DNA of 64,000 nucleotides from Euonymus europaeus (Eukaryota > Streptophyta > Magnoliopsida > Celastrales > Celastraceae). Location of the stretch: contig OY756967.1 of the NCBI GenBank assembly GCA_963580455.1, forward strand, positions 16,290,022 through 16,354,021. Reading direction: 5' to 3'. Within the stretch, counting starts at the first letter, position 1. Each line of letters opens with the position of its first letter. The notes under the pieces are model-generated. The model had not been told where the DNA came from. It searched no databases and saw only the letters and a list, made by a program, of their open reading frames with translations. The translations under genes and the position numbers were made by a program. Below are positions 43,568 to 54,891 of this stretch, piece after piece.

Positions 43568-43749
43568 CATTGGTCTCTCTGCATCTTCCATTGTTAGTGT
43601 TTGAAGGTTGTTATCAATTGTGTTGATAATAATTCTTTGATACTTAAACCAAATGAGGCATTGGTCTCTCTGCATCTTCCATTGTTAGTGTTTGAATGTT
43701 GTTATGAATTGTGTTGATAATAATTCTTTGATACTTAAACCAAATGAGG
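43568..43749. repeat. Tandem duplication, 91 bp x 2
   Basis: CATTGGTCTCTCTGCATCTT...AAATGAGG at 43568-43658 is repeated at 43659-43749 with only two or so differences. Non-coding. Confidence 0.95.
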
Positions 43750-44044
43750 CATGCCCATATATAGCTAATGCCAATACATTATAATGAAAAAGATGAAATC
43801 AAATGAATTGATAATATCAAAAGAAAACTAATTAACTGTTGAACATATCTTAACTTTTAAAGAAAACCAAACTAAAAGATAATTATGGAATGTGGCTAAC
43901 AATTATATATGATCCCCACATAAGATACCCCTGTCTTCATGTATCTTGTTAAGCATCCACCTGCACCATTCCATCCCCCATAGAATCATGCTTGTCCTCA
44001 AGTGGAAATTGCGGAAATCAAATATTCATAGAAGATATTGCTTC
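43750..44044. other. Short spacer before the gypsy integrase tail
   Basis: Nothing recognised; it would be the 3' side of the minus-strand gypsy fragment that follows. Confidence 0.4.
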
Positions 44045-44481
44045 CTAAGTGGCATCAGCGATACTAGTACCTTTCCAATGAATCAACACTTGAGCTCTTT
44101 GTATTTTCTCGCGATGTTTTAGGACAACCACTTGGTCAATATCAGTGGAATCTAGAAGATTGGTGCTTGTTGTACTACATTGACCAATTTGCTGCTTTAA
44201 TAATGAGACATGAAAGACTAGTTGTACACATGGCCCTACTGGAAGTTCCATCCTATATGCAACCTGTGCATTTTCTCCAATACTCAAAAAGAGCCATAAT
44301 ACTTAGTAGCAAGCTTCATGTTAATATGTTTGGTAATAGTTGTCTGGTGGTATGGCTGAAGGCGAAGATAGACAGAGTTTCCCGACACGAATTGACGATC
44401 ATGGTGGTGATAATCATGGATATGCTTCATGAGCCGTTGAGAGTTCAACAACTTTGCGAACCTCCTTAAGCAACTAGTCAC
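44045..44481 (-). pseudogene. Ty3/gypsy integrase C-terminus with chromodomain-like tail
   Basis: Minus frames give GNSVYLRLQPYHQTT, KLATKYYGSF (the GPY/F motif with Pro changed), then AYRMELPVGPCVQLVFHVSL and VLIHWKGTSIADAT. This is the C-terminal part of chromovirus-type integrases, in which a chromodomain-like module ('QVLVQWKG...EATWE') may guide integration. A frame change near 44285 separates the two halves. Unlike the 7 kb relic, this clade is chromovirus rather than Athila/Tat. No other part of the element is nearby. Confidence 0.75.
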
Positions 44482-45413
44482 AAACCAAAAAGGTCTTCAC
44501 TATGGCTGCCACTTTTGTGGTACCCCGAATGTATGACAAAAGAGTAGATGGAGGCCGATATTATATGATTGCGAACGATGTATGAGCATGACTAGAGTGT
44601 CAGCTAGTGTTGTAAGTATATTCCACCCAAGAAAGGCATTGTACGCACTCTTTAGGATGAGACTCTATGAAACAAAATAGATACATTTCAATCATTCTAT
44701 TCAAAACTCGATCTGGAAATTCATTTGTGGATGGTACATGGAACTATAGCTAAATTGGCTATTATGGGAATTAATTAATGTAAAGACATAAATTGAAATC
44801 AATGTAAAGACAATAATTGAAAATCATCCATGTTGGAGGTAACAACTAATAAAAATTAAAGAACATGATAAACAGAATAATTGAGAATTAGTTTGTTGAA
44901 CTAATCATAGATTGATTTATTCTTGAAGCAAGTAAATACATAAAACATATACAAACATAGTTGAAATATTAGACTTACAAACTTTTGATTGTTTGAACTA
45001 CTTCTATGAAAACTTATGGGAAATGGAGAGGAAGGTTTTAAGAGAAACTAGGAGAAGCTTGTTACAAGGGAGTATTGTAGAGAATGGTGTTTTGGTGCTT
45101 TGGGTTTTCTATCATCTTTGTCTCCCACTTTATACTTTTATCTTCCACCTTGTCTCCCACTTTTGTTTTTATTTTATTTTATTTTGACATCAAATTAACT
45201 TATATAGAATTTTTACTTTTTCACTATTTGCGGATTTTATATCTTCTATTGTTTTTTTCCAAATATCTTCTAAGAACTAAATTAGCACAAAGACACTTTA
45301 AATCGGCATCAAAATATACTAAAGCAAATGTATGAAAAGAGAATGAATTTTGAATAAATATTGAAATTTTAATAACCAATTTTTACATGTATTGCGAGAT
45401 AAATGCATAAGAG

Positions 45414-45447
<34 letters not shown>

Positions 45448-46248
45448 AAGAATTCTTCAATAAGCTATAAGGTCCAAAAAGAGGTTTTAAAAGTCATAAC
45501 TTTTGAGGTCTAAAATGTTTATTAAAAAATTAAAGTTGTTTTTTATCAATTTTACGAATCCAACAATATATTTTTTTGGTTTGAAACAAAAATCAAATGT
45601 GACCTTATTTTATATCCAATGATTCAGAACTATCATCATGGGCTTTTCATTTTGGATATGACTTTTGTTTCAAGCAAAAAAATATCATTAAATTCATAAA
45701 ATCGATCAAAATTCAACTATAATTTTCTTTTCAAATGTTTAAAATTATTTATAAATATCCTCAAAGTGGCACCATTTTCTCGTTTATGTTCTAATCCAAA
45801 ATTATGACATTCTCATTGACTAAAATAGCTAATGTGGCAAATGTCTCCAACAAATACACCACTATGAATAGCAACATCAAGGATTGAATCATACTAGGCA
45901 TACACTAAAAATTAACTGACATTTTAAATAAATTTTAACAACTTGTAATAGCCTATAGTAGGTGATTCTCCTTGAGGTCAAATCATATGGATTCAGGAGG
46001 TTCTGAGTTCAATCACATTGGGAGCAATACCCCTTGTGACGAGCGATGGGTTTGACACTTACCATGTCATCAGATGAAAAATTTATATGCACACAGGTTC
46101 AAAGTCCCAAATTTAGGCCCATAATGGATGTCAAGCTTGTATAGTGTCCAAAGCGCAATGAAGTTTCATTGAGGCGCCTACAAGTAGGTGAATGTTCTTT
46201 GAGACGTATATGAGGTGTAGCTAAGGCGTAGGAGGCAAAACAACTCCA
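44482..46248. other. Spacer with TA/TG microsatellite
   Basis: No gene recognised. A compound (TA)n(TG)n repeat lies at about 45413-45447. Frames at 44993-45335 are short and lack any known domain. Confidence 0.4.
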
Positions 46249-46620
46249 ATGGAAAACACTCTCCAAATTTTTCAATCATTCAATTGGGTTTCATCATTAT
46301 TACACAAAAGTCAAGTCATATACACATCCACATCATCAAACCACGCCTCACAATATAGTCATACTAGCAAAATGCAAATCCCAATACATTTTTCATTTTC
46401 TCCATTAACAAAACCTGTACATGTCAAGTATCCCTCATCCATCCTCCAACAAAACTATACCAAAATTAATACTAGATCCCACATCTTTTACAAAAAGTCA
46501 AGCCACATGTTCATTCACATCACCAAAAAACACATCTTTTAATACAATCACATCAGCAAAAATACACATTCTCATACATTATCCAGTACCCCTAAAAACT
46601 ACACTATTGGAGTTGCTCCT
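46249..46620. repeat. Degenerate direct repeat, about 190-bp period
   Basis: The series CAAAAGTCAAGTCATAT, CACATCATCAAACCACG, AGTCATACTAGCAAAATGCA, TACATTTTTCAT at 46300-46400 recurs as CAAAAAGTCAAGCCACAT, CACATCACCAAAAAACAC, AATCACATCAGCAAAAATACA, TACATTATCCAG at 46490-46595, with about 70 percent similarity by eye. The open frame here is an artefact of the repeat. Confidence 0.5.
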
Positions 46621-46669
46621 CCTGCATTTTTTCAAAACTAAATCTTAGAGCCCAAACGACGTCATTTTG

Positions 46670-46850
46670 GGCATAAGCCCTAACCCTAAGACATATGAAA
46701 TGAACTCTCGACACTGTTAGTTTCATTTCATTGAACATCTCTCTTTCTTTTCTGTCTTTGAGCTTATTTTGATCCTTTTCAACTTTGATATTCTCGTGTA
46801 GAGATGATGTCGTACAATCTAGTCTCGATACGTAGGTTTATTGTGTTTTT
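46670..46850 (+). other. Gene-start-like scrap
   Basis: AAACGACGTCATTTTGGGC followed by CCCTAACCCTAAG, then a TC-rich leader and ATGATGTCGTACAATCTAGT with a possible donor CG|GTAGGT-like site near 46833. It looks like a plant gene promoter, leader and tiny first exon (MMSYNLVSI), but no following exon was found before the Copia D LTR. May be a captured or broken gene start. Confidence 0.25.
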
Positions 46851-46956
46851 CTTTTTTTTCTTTGATGTCTTGGTTTAGTTCAATTGGTTTCTATTTTCAA
46901 GATTAACTTTTCTCTGTGTTATAAATCCCACATCACCCAAGTGTGATAAGGTGATG

Positions 46957-47276
46957 TGTAAGGAGATAATTGCAAACAAAAATTTGAAATCAATGCGAGG
47001 AAATGAAAATAAGATAGATGTAAGAGGTTTGGCCAATTTTGCCTACGTCTTCGGAGTTGTAAAGAGTTCCACCATTTTTAGAGAAAGACATTACAAAACG
47101 ACGGCTAGGATTACAGACATATGAACACCCTAATATGCCTTCGAGCATATCGACCCTCACCTCCACTCCACAAAGTAAGCCCCCAAAAACTCCACTCACA
47201 AGATCCACAACATCTTCTTCTGTCGGGTCATCAAAATAGACCTTGAAGAAAATAGGCTCTGTACTAAATCCCAACA
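46957..47276 (-). repeat. Copia D 3' LTR
   Basis: 320 bp, TGTAAGGAGATAA to AAATCCCAACA. Matches 49239-49558 with numerous substitutions, indicating an older insertion than Copia B. Confidence 0.75.
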
Positions 47277-48465
47277 ATCTCTTGATATAAAAATACTCGC
47301 TAGTGTACTATTGTAGGACGAAAGGTGTAAATACGAGATCGAACCCACAAAGATAAGTTCAGTCGAATAATGTACTTAACTATAAAACAAATTACTACTA
47401 AAGTGAAGAGAATGTACTTAATTCATAGAGAAGGCAACCAAACAATAATTTCACGACTTAACAATCAACGATGATAAAACGTCTAGGACATAACCTCACA
47501 AAGCAATCCTTTTACAAGCTATAAAGGCTAAGCATTCAATACCAATTCCAATTATAAGGTTGATTCCTCACCCAATTATGTTGAGTCATTGATCGTGGTA
47601 ACAACACGTATTATTAGTACCAAATAAATCATGTTTGATGGGAGCCTTTAACTTAGTAAAAATAACCTATTATGAATAAAAGAATTATAGCAAACAATTA
47701 ATCCCTTAAACCTGAATCACGGCATTCGGCAATTAATTTTCCTAATTTTGATTCCACCAAAAGACATAAATATGAATCATTTATGTGATTTGGCTAGATG
47801 AATATAATAAAAAACCTAATTAGTGATCAAGCCATTATGCAAAAAAAATATACTTTGAAGCATGACAATTAAGAAGAAGATTTGAATTAAACACTTGTAT
47901 TAAAAATCAACTCGCAATATTCATGCTTGGCTAGGTCAAACCCTATAAATGAGTTTAGTTAAAACCCTTAAAAATATATGTAAAAGCAAGTGAATAAGAA
48001 ACCATGAGTTAAATACACAAAATTGGAAGAAGGTTGAAGAAGAGTCATCTCACAAGCAAAAGCGAAGTTTGCGAACCCTTTTTTATGTTTTTCTAGCCTA
48101 TTTATAGCTAACACAAGTCTCCTAGGAGTCCCCAATTAGCATTACACATTTAAGGACACAAAAACTTAATCAAATTAGGTTTCCCAAAAAATGCTAGAAA
48201 ATCACACTGCGCTACACGAGCATTGGAAGGGCAGTCTAATATGCTAGAATATGCTGGCTGAGATGCTGGAGTGCTGGAATGGCATTGCAATTTAGTTTTT
48301 CTTCAAATATGCTCTAATTCAGCTATAACTTCGTGCCAACCCTCCTACATATAAAATATACAAAATCTCAAAGTATCAACTCAATCTTAATTCAAAATAA
48401 TGTAAATATGTACCAAAATATGCATGTAAATATGGTATAAAATACACACATGAAATACCCCCAAC
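47277..48465. other. Non-coding insertion or replacement inside Copia D
   Basis: About 1.2 kb without coding content (TACTCGCTAGTGTACTATTG, GATCGAACCCACAAAGAT). The phrases recall non-coding parts of other plant repeats. It starts near TGATATAAAAATACTCGC (47283) and ends near ACCCCCAACA (48466), but no matching target duplication was seen, so borders are uncertain. Confidence 0.35.
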
Positions 48466-49238
48466 AATCCTTTTTCATGTGACCAATCTTGCCACAATTT
48501 CAACACTCTGCCTACCGGACAGATATAGACTTACCTCTAGTTGTCAACCTGTTATTAATTTTGTTAGGTTTCTTGTATTTACCTCAGCCTCTATTTTTAG
48601 TATTTAATGCAGAACCCAATGTAGAGACTTTCCCTGAATTAATCCTGCGGACCTCTTCAGCCAAAATCTTGTCCCTGACATCATTTAGTTGCAGTTTTGA
48701 GCTACCAAGGAAATTGCTAACATCAGCACTCATGGGCATCCAACTATTTGATAAAGAAGCCAAAAAAAATCAGAGCTTTAACTTCATCTTCAAAAGTAAT
48801 CTCAACTGAGGATAACTGATTGACAATTGTATTTAATTCATTCAGATGCATTGCAATAAACGAACCTTCATTCATCTTGAGATGAAATAATATCTTCATT
48901 AGATGTACCGTATTTTTTAGAAATGGTTTCTCTTACATACCTGACAAAACCTTCATAACTCTAGTAGTGGTCTTCTCCTTCGCAACGTTGTGAGCAATGT
49001 TCTTTGACAGTGTTAGCCTAATCATGCCTAACACTTGTCTTTCTAGAAAAGTCCAATCATCATCTGCCTCCATGGTTTCTTGTCAAGGAGTGGCAAGTGT
49101 AACTTCTTGCCATACAAATAGTCTTCAATTTGCATCTTCCAGAAAGCAAAATCTATTTCATCAAACATGTTGATGTCATGAGTAGATCCATCGTATCCAG
49201 CCAGTTATTCTAAAACAACTTTGTCCTTCAATACCCCT
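48466..49238 (-). pseudogene. Copia D gag
   Basis: Minus-strand pieces: MQIEDYLYGKKLHLPLL next to the right LTR (about 49130-49080), then LQLNDVRDKILAEEVRRINS (about 48715-48640) and C*NCGKIGHMKKDC (about 48505-48465), a CCHC knuckle with a stop after the first Cys. The start is nearly the same as Copia B gag, confirming kinship. Frameshifts and stops run throughout. Confidence 0.8.
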
Positions 49239-49558
49239 TATAGGGAGATAATATTTGACAAAAAATTGAAATCAATGCAAAAGAAATGACAACAAGACAG
49301 ATTTACAAGGTTCGATCAATTATGCCTACGTCCTCAGAGTTGGAAAGAATTTCAATATTTTTGGAGAAAGGGAATACAAAACAATGGCTAAGGTTACAAA
49401 CATATGAACACCCTACTATGCCTTAGGCTTATTGGCTCTTACTTCCACTCTACAAAGTAAGCCTCCAAAAAATTCATTTACAAGATCCGCACCATCTTCT
49501 TGGGTCGGGTTATCAAAACGGACCTCAAACAAAATAGGCTCCATGTAAAATCACAACA
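49239..49558 (-). repeat. Copia D 5' LTR
   Basis: About 320 bp matching 46957-47276; ends TAAAATCACAACA at 49558. Its start is less certain because the first bases have diverged. Confidence 0.7.
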
Positions 49559-50590
49559 TGAGGTGTTTTATAAGATTACACAAACCTATCACCAACATGT
49601 CAATTTTCTAGTGCATAGTTAGGCCAATAACAATTATTATAAAAGGGAAGTTTAACTTCACCTCACCACACTTGGCCGATGTGGGATGTGTAACATTACT
49701 ATATAAAATTGGGCAAACCTACCACTAGCAAGTCGGTTTTCTAATGCATAGTTGGGCCCATGAAAATTGATATCAGAGTCATGTTTTTTGTTATATATCT
49801 CATATCGTCCAAGTGTGATGAGATGAAGTGCTTTATAAGATTGGGCAAACATATCACCATCATGCAGATTTTCTAGTGCATAGTTAGACCCATGATAATC
49901 GGTATCAGAGCTAATTTTTTGTTGTACATTATACATTGCCTAAGTGTGGTGAAGTGAAGTGATGTATACAAATGGATAAATTTATCACTAGCAAGACAAT
50001 TTTCAAGTGCATAGTTAGACCCAAGACAATTGATAAATAAACTAATTTTTTGTGATGCATCTCATATCGCCCAAGTGTGATAAGGTGAAGTGTTTTATAA
50101 GACTGGACAAACCTATCACTAACAAACCGATTTTCTAGTGCATAATTAGGTTTATGACAATTGGTATCGAAAGGAGGCTTTTTGTTATACATCCCACATG
50201 TCTCAAGTGTAGTGAGGTGAAGTGTTTTATAAGACTGGACAAACCTATCATTTGCAAGCCAGTCTTTTAGTAAATAGATAGGCCTATCAAAATTGGTATC
50301 AGAGCCAAACCCGGTTTGGCACACGTTACGTAGACTAGGCTATGTAAAATGCTACTAGTTGATATTGTACCCTGTTAAGGGTGTACATTGTTAACAGTGA
50401 TAGCTTGGTGAAGGCCTTAGGTAGAGTGCAACCAACATGGATGTCAGCTCATGAAAACATGGTGATTTGTTATATATCCCACATCGCCCAAGTGTGGTGA
50501 GGTGAAGTGTTTTATGATATTGACATTGGGCAAACCTATCACAAGCAGACCCATTTTCTAGTGGATAGTTAGGCCCATGACACTCCTTAA
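49559..50590. repeat. Tandem array of a TRIM-like LTR/primer-site unit (period 131 bp)
   Basis: Units start at TG of TGTTATAYATCYCAYATYG-type sequence at 49789, 49920, 50051 and 50183 (steps 131, 131, 132), with another at 50468. Each has a CCAAGTGTGRTGARGTGAAG block, GGRCAAACCTATCAC, TTTTCTAGTGCATAGTTAGG and ends near GACAATTGGTATCAGAGCC, i.e. an LTR-like end followed by a Met-tRNA primer-binding site (clearest at 50293-50306). Between 50307 and 50467 lies a 160-bp internal domain, so 50183-50590 may be one whole TRIM (LTR-internal-LTR). A further partial unit lies at 49690-49788, and an inverted fragment (CCTCACCACACTTGGCCGAT) at about 49660. The frames here merely reflect the repeat. Confidence 0.8.
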
Positions 50591-51214
50591 TTTGGCACGG
50601 ATCGGCGATGTAACTCGTATAAAATCATTTTGTACTGCTATGTGCTATCCCAAATTGAATTACATAAATGTACTTGATGCATTCATGATATGTGATAAAA
50701 CGTGAATCTATTATACTTTTGATAATAGCTTTCAAATTCTATTGATGAGAATTATATGTATTACTGTAGAATCATATGACATCTAAAAGAAATGCTCTGC
50801 ATGAAATTTTTATTTTTATTTTAAGTACCTTGGTTGTAATGAGTTTTAAGGACTTTCATGCTAGTGATGATGATAGCTTGGATGGGGATGAGCTTATGGA
50901 TGAGAAGGAAGACAAATCCTCTAAGATTAAGGAGTTATTAATTTTTTTTTGAGTGACTTTGTAATTTAGGATGTGATATTTAATGGTTTTTGGTACTTTG
51001 GGTGTTAGATTTTTATGTATGATTGAGACAATTTTTTTTATTTCCTAGTATTTATGCATGGCTGTGCTTATCTTAAATATGTCTAATTGTTTTGTATTAT
51101 CTAAAATTTTTTCACAAAAGGCTTACGCCTCAATGCATTGAGGCTTATGTCTTGCCTTGCGATCCCATAAACACTTCGCGTAACGCTTTTGCATATTAAA
51201 ACTTTGATAAAAAT
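50591..51214. other. Spacer, no gene recognised
   Basis: AT-rich sequence with no supported coding region between the TRIM-like array and Copia E. Confidence 0.4.
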
Positions 51215-51326
51215 TGTAAGATTAGTGTATAATCCAAAAAATTATTGTTTCCATTACACTGGTATAACCCTATATACATGAGACTATATATGTGAGCTGA
51301 CTATAATACCCTTAAGTATAATAACA
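51215..51326 (-). repeat. Possible 3' LTR of Copia E
   Basis: Minus-strand AACTTGAAGGGAG (a polypurine-tract-like motif) is followed by TGTTATTATACTTAAGGG, ending 112 bp later in CTAATCTTACA. Ends TG...CA. No second copy is in the window, so borders are tentative. Confidence 0.4.
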
Positions 51327-51339
51327 CTCCCTTCAAGTT

Positions 51340-52310
51340 AATGCATAGATATCAATCATGCCCAACTTGTTACAAATGTAGTTATCCAATTCCCTGCAAG
51401 AGCTTTGGTAAGAACATCAGCTACTTGATCCCTAGTTTTAACATGTTTAAAACAAATAAACCCCTTCTGAATTTTCTCATGGAGAAAATGACAATCAACC
51501 TCAATATGCTTTATGCGCTAATGAAACACAAAATTAGAAGCTATATGTATAGCTGCTTAATTGTCACACCACAAATGTATAGGAGTTCAACTATTGAGGC
51601 CGATCTCTTGAGGTAAGTAATATACCAACATAAGTTCATAATTAGAATGAGCCACGACTCTATATTCAGATTCTGCACTCCATCAAGCTACCACACTCTT
51701 ATTTTTACTTTTCCAGGATATTAAATTTTCTCCAACAAAGACACAATATCCTGTAGTAGACCATCGAAATCTATTGGACAACCTACCCAATCGGTATTAC
51801 AAAACCCTTATATTCTACTATGACCCTGATCTTTATAAACAATTCCTCAACCTAGAGCACTTTTGAGATAATTCAGAATATGAACCACTACATTCCAATG
51901 ACATGCCCGAGGAGATGATATGAATTGACTAATTACACTCACTGGAAAAGCAATGTCAGGGCATGTCACAGTAAGATAATTAAGTTACCCAACCAATCAT
52001 CTATATGATTCAGGATCAGGAAGTAAATCTCCATCTTCATTTGTGAGTTTCACATTCGGAACCATGGAAGCATCACACGGTTTAGCAGCAACTAAACTCA
52101 TCTTATTAAGTATATCAAGAACATATTTCCTCTGAGACAGAAATATACCCTTCTTGCTACGAGACACGTCAATCCCCAAGAAATAAAAAAGATGTCCAAG
52201 ATCCTTTGTTTCAAACTTAGTGTGAAGAAAGGACTTGAGAGCAGTAATCCCCACAACACCACTCCCTATAATCACAATAACATCAACATAAACTACCAGG
52301 AGAATATACC
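51340..52310 (-). pseudogene. Copia E RT C-terminus and RNase H
   Basis: Minus: LLVVYVDVIVIIGSG at about 52310-52265, where the second Asp of catalytic YVDD is Val. Then KFETKDLGHLFYFLGIDVSR, GIFLSQRKYVLDILNKM and, in RNase H, broken pieces ending KTRDQVADVLTKAL near 51400. Several stops lie between 51990 and 51450. This end is directly followed by the probable polypurine tract and LTR. Confidence 0.8.
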
Positions 52311-52356
52311 CTCACACCGAGTTGAGATAGAAAATTGAATGATCAAGAGCGTTCTA

Positions 52357-53007
52357 TCACAATTCAAACTCAAAAACGACCTCACTAAATCTATCAAACC
52401 AAGCACGAGGAGATTGTTTCAGCCCATGCAACGATTTATGTAGAAAACAAACCTTCCCAAACTCCCCTTGAGCAACAAACCCATGTGGTTGCTCCATAGA
52501 GACCTCCTCAGTCAAATAACCATGCAGAAAGACATTTTTGATATCCAATTGATATAGAGGCCAATGATATATGCTAACTAAGAAGATAAACAATCGAATA
52601 GAGGCAATTTTGGCAACAAGAGATAAAGTCTCAGAATAATCAACACCATACATCTGGGCATAACCTAAAGCCAATAACCGTGCTTTGAGGCGAGTTATGA
52701 AACTATCGAGGTTGACTTTAACAGTGAAAACCCACTTGCCACCAATAGCAGATTTATCGGTCGAAAGCGAGACAAACCTCCATGTACCATTCTCCTCGAG
52801 AGACTGGGAGAGAATAGATAAATCGTTATAAGTCACAAAAGAATATATAGGATAGGTACAAAAATGTTTACCTTTGCAAAGAGCAATAGAAAAATCCATA
52901 CTAGAATTAAGGAAAGGGGGAATAGGATCCTGAGATGAAGCAATAGGTGGAGGTTGGTCATCCAGATCTCCTTGCGGTGCTACAAAAGATGCCACAGGAG
53001 GTGCCAC
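52357..53007 (-). pseudogene. Copia E hinge and N-terminal reverse transcriptase
   Basis: A 216-residue minus frame: FVTYNDLSILSQSLEENGTW, GGKWVFTVKVNLDSFITRLK, ALGYAQMYGVDYSETLSLVA, NVFLHGYLTEEVSMEQPHGF, then HKSLHGLKQSPRAWFDRFSE. The last is the conserved YGLKQAPRAW region (Tyr to His). It ends in a short frameshift before the YVDD region. Confidence 0.85.
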
Positions 53008-53747
53008 AAATGGTGTCGAGAAAAGGGGACACGTGAAGACTCAAAAGACCTAGTAGGTGGAGACGCAGAAGAACTATCAGGTGAAGAAGTATGGTATATT
53101 AGAAATTCATCATCAAGTGCAAACACAGGAGGAGTTGATTCATAAACAAAAAGGGTAGACTCAAAGAATATAACATCAACGGAGACTAAATACCTATCAA
53201 AAGCAAGGGAAAAACATCGATATCCTTTTTGATGTCTAGAGTACCCAAGGAAAATATATTTCAGAGATCGGGGATCAAGTTTTGACACATGTGGTTGAAC
53301 ATCTTACACAAAATAGACACACCCAAAGATACGAGGTGGAAGAGAGAATAAAGGTTGAGAAGGAAAAAGAACAGAGTAAAGGATATCACTACCAAGAACA
53401 GAAGAAGGCATGCGATTAATTAAGTAACACGCAGTGCTAATAGCATCAACCCAAAACAGTTTAGAAACTCTCATGTGAAACAACAAAGCCCGGGCAACTT
53501 CAATCAAGTGATGATTTTTTCTTTCTAGAAACCCATTTTGTTGGGGAGTAACAACACAAGAAGATTGATGAACAATACCCTTTTAAACCAAAAAGGAGAA
53601 AAGAGAGTGAGAAAATATTCTTTAGCATTGTCACTCCGGAGAACACAAATAGAAGCATTATGTTGAGTTTTGATTTCGGCATAAAAAGCACAAAAGCTGG
53701 AAAATAATTTTGCACGACTTTTCATCAACAAAAGTAAACATAATACC
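53008..53747 (-). pseudogene. Copia E integrase (truncated)
   Basis: Minus: KSRAKLFSSFCAFYAEIKTQ, CVLRSDNAKEYF (second catalytic Asp), a shifted TPQQNG..ERKN-like stretch near 53525, IEVARALLFHMRVSKLFWVD, then SKLDPRSLKYIFLGYSRHQK. Upstream only GIMFTFVD remains of the region with the first catalytic Asp; about ten residues between FVD and KSRAK are missing, and the zinc-binding domain is absent. Position 53747 is the border with the Copia F LTR. Confidence 0.8.
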
Positions 53748-54842
53748 TGTAAGGTTTTTTTATGTGACAATATGCTTGACATTATAAACCTCAAATTACC
53801 ATAGCTGGGATCCACATTAAGTTAGATTACATGCAGGTTAAAAGTTGAAGATCAAACAATACTGCCATGTAACCTACATGTACCCTACATGAACACACAG
53901 TAACAGCGATTACAGGTAAGTTGCACGTAGCCTACATGAGCATAAGGTTTTTGGAAACTTATTTTTAAGGCTTTAACGTGAGATACTTTTTAAACTGATT
54001 TGGTAATTGATTTTATTTAATGAATTGATTTGGTTGAACTGATTGATTAAAATAAAATCAAGGTTGTTTTAGGAATGATTATCCTCCTTTTAAAAAATGA
54101 TTTCGTTCCCTGTTTTGGAGATAATCAATTCCTTCTTTTAATGAAGTCAATTTCTTATTTTATGGCCTTGTGTTTTAATTGGTTTTAATTAATTACTTGA
54201 TTTACTTGATTGGAATAAAATCAAGTTGGTTTTAGGAATGATTATCTCTTCTTATGTAAAAGTGATCTCTTTCCTATTTTTAGAGATAATCATCTCCTCA
54301 CTTGAAGAAAGTCTTTCCTTATTATTTTATGACTTTGACCACAATATTAGGACTTAATCAATTACTAATTTTGTGGGTCAATATTATGCATATATTTTAG
54401 GCCATTATCTAGAATTTTCTTAGTTCCTACACAAGTGATATATATTGCATTTGGTAACCAAACAACCCTAAGTCTTTTTACTCACATGAGCTGAACCAAA
54501 AATTGAGTTTTTGAGCGAGATTTTATTTTGATATAATTCATGAATTTTTGCATTGCACTTTAAGGGGATTATTGTGTGTTCACGGAGCTTGAAGACTTCA
54601 GTGCGACTCTGGAGCATCATTATGAAGGATCTACTTATGGTTGCATGTGTTGAGTGATTCAAGCAAGAAACTAGTGTAGGTGATGTGGATCCTAGCTCTA
54701 GGGACATTCTTGTAACCCGTTTGTGATAGTGGATTGCTTCAAAGGTTAATGACTACAAACACCCGAGGTTTTTCCCTAGATTGGGTTTTCCTCGTAAATA
54801 TTGTGTGTTGCACTTTATTTACTTTTAGTATTAAATTTTTCA
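53748..54842 (+). repeat. Copia F LTR 1
   Basis: 1,095 bp starting TGTAAGGTTTTTTTATG. It contains a partial internal duplication: the block AAAATCAAGKTKGTTTTAGG, AATGATTATC and AGATAATCA occurs twice (about 54053-54130 and 54215-54295). LTR 2 has only one copy, which explains most of the length difference. Confidence 0.85.
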
Positions 54843-54891
54843 ATTGATATCAGAGCAGACCACTATATTTGTCGAGTGATATTCGTTTATA

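Larger units (their letters stand above)
46916..49558 (-). mobile_element. Copia D: Ty1/copia remnant with two LTRs
   Basis: LTR-like copies at 46957-47276 and about 49239-49558 share sequence throughout, for example GCCTACGTCYTCRGAGTTG, CATATGAACACCCTA and CAAAGTAAGCC. The only coding part is minus-strand gag next to the right LTR. The interval 47290-48460 holds foreign non-coding sequence instead of pol. The LTRs resemble those of Copia B in one block (GGCCAAT..TGCCTACGTC), so B and D are relatives. Just left of the left LTR, 46916-46956 is a fragment of the TRIM-like unit described at 49.6 kb. Primer-binding site and target duplication were not identified. Confidence 0.75.

Noticed and set aside
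47283..48466. Separate inserted element inside Copia D with TG...CA ends
   Set aside because: Five bases outside the two proposed ends do not match, and no coding sequence or inverted ends were found.
49658..50324. Two minus-strand frames with internally repeated peptides (92 and 131 residues)
   Set aside because: The peptide repeats exactly follow the 131-bp DNA repeat of the TRIM-like array; no independent coding evidence.
49789..50590. CRISPR-like array
   Set aside because: The whole 131-bp unit repeats with no unique spacers; it is a eukaryotic TRIM-like tandem repeat and no cas genes exist here.
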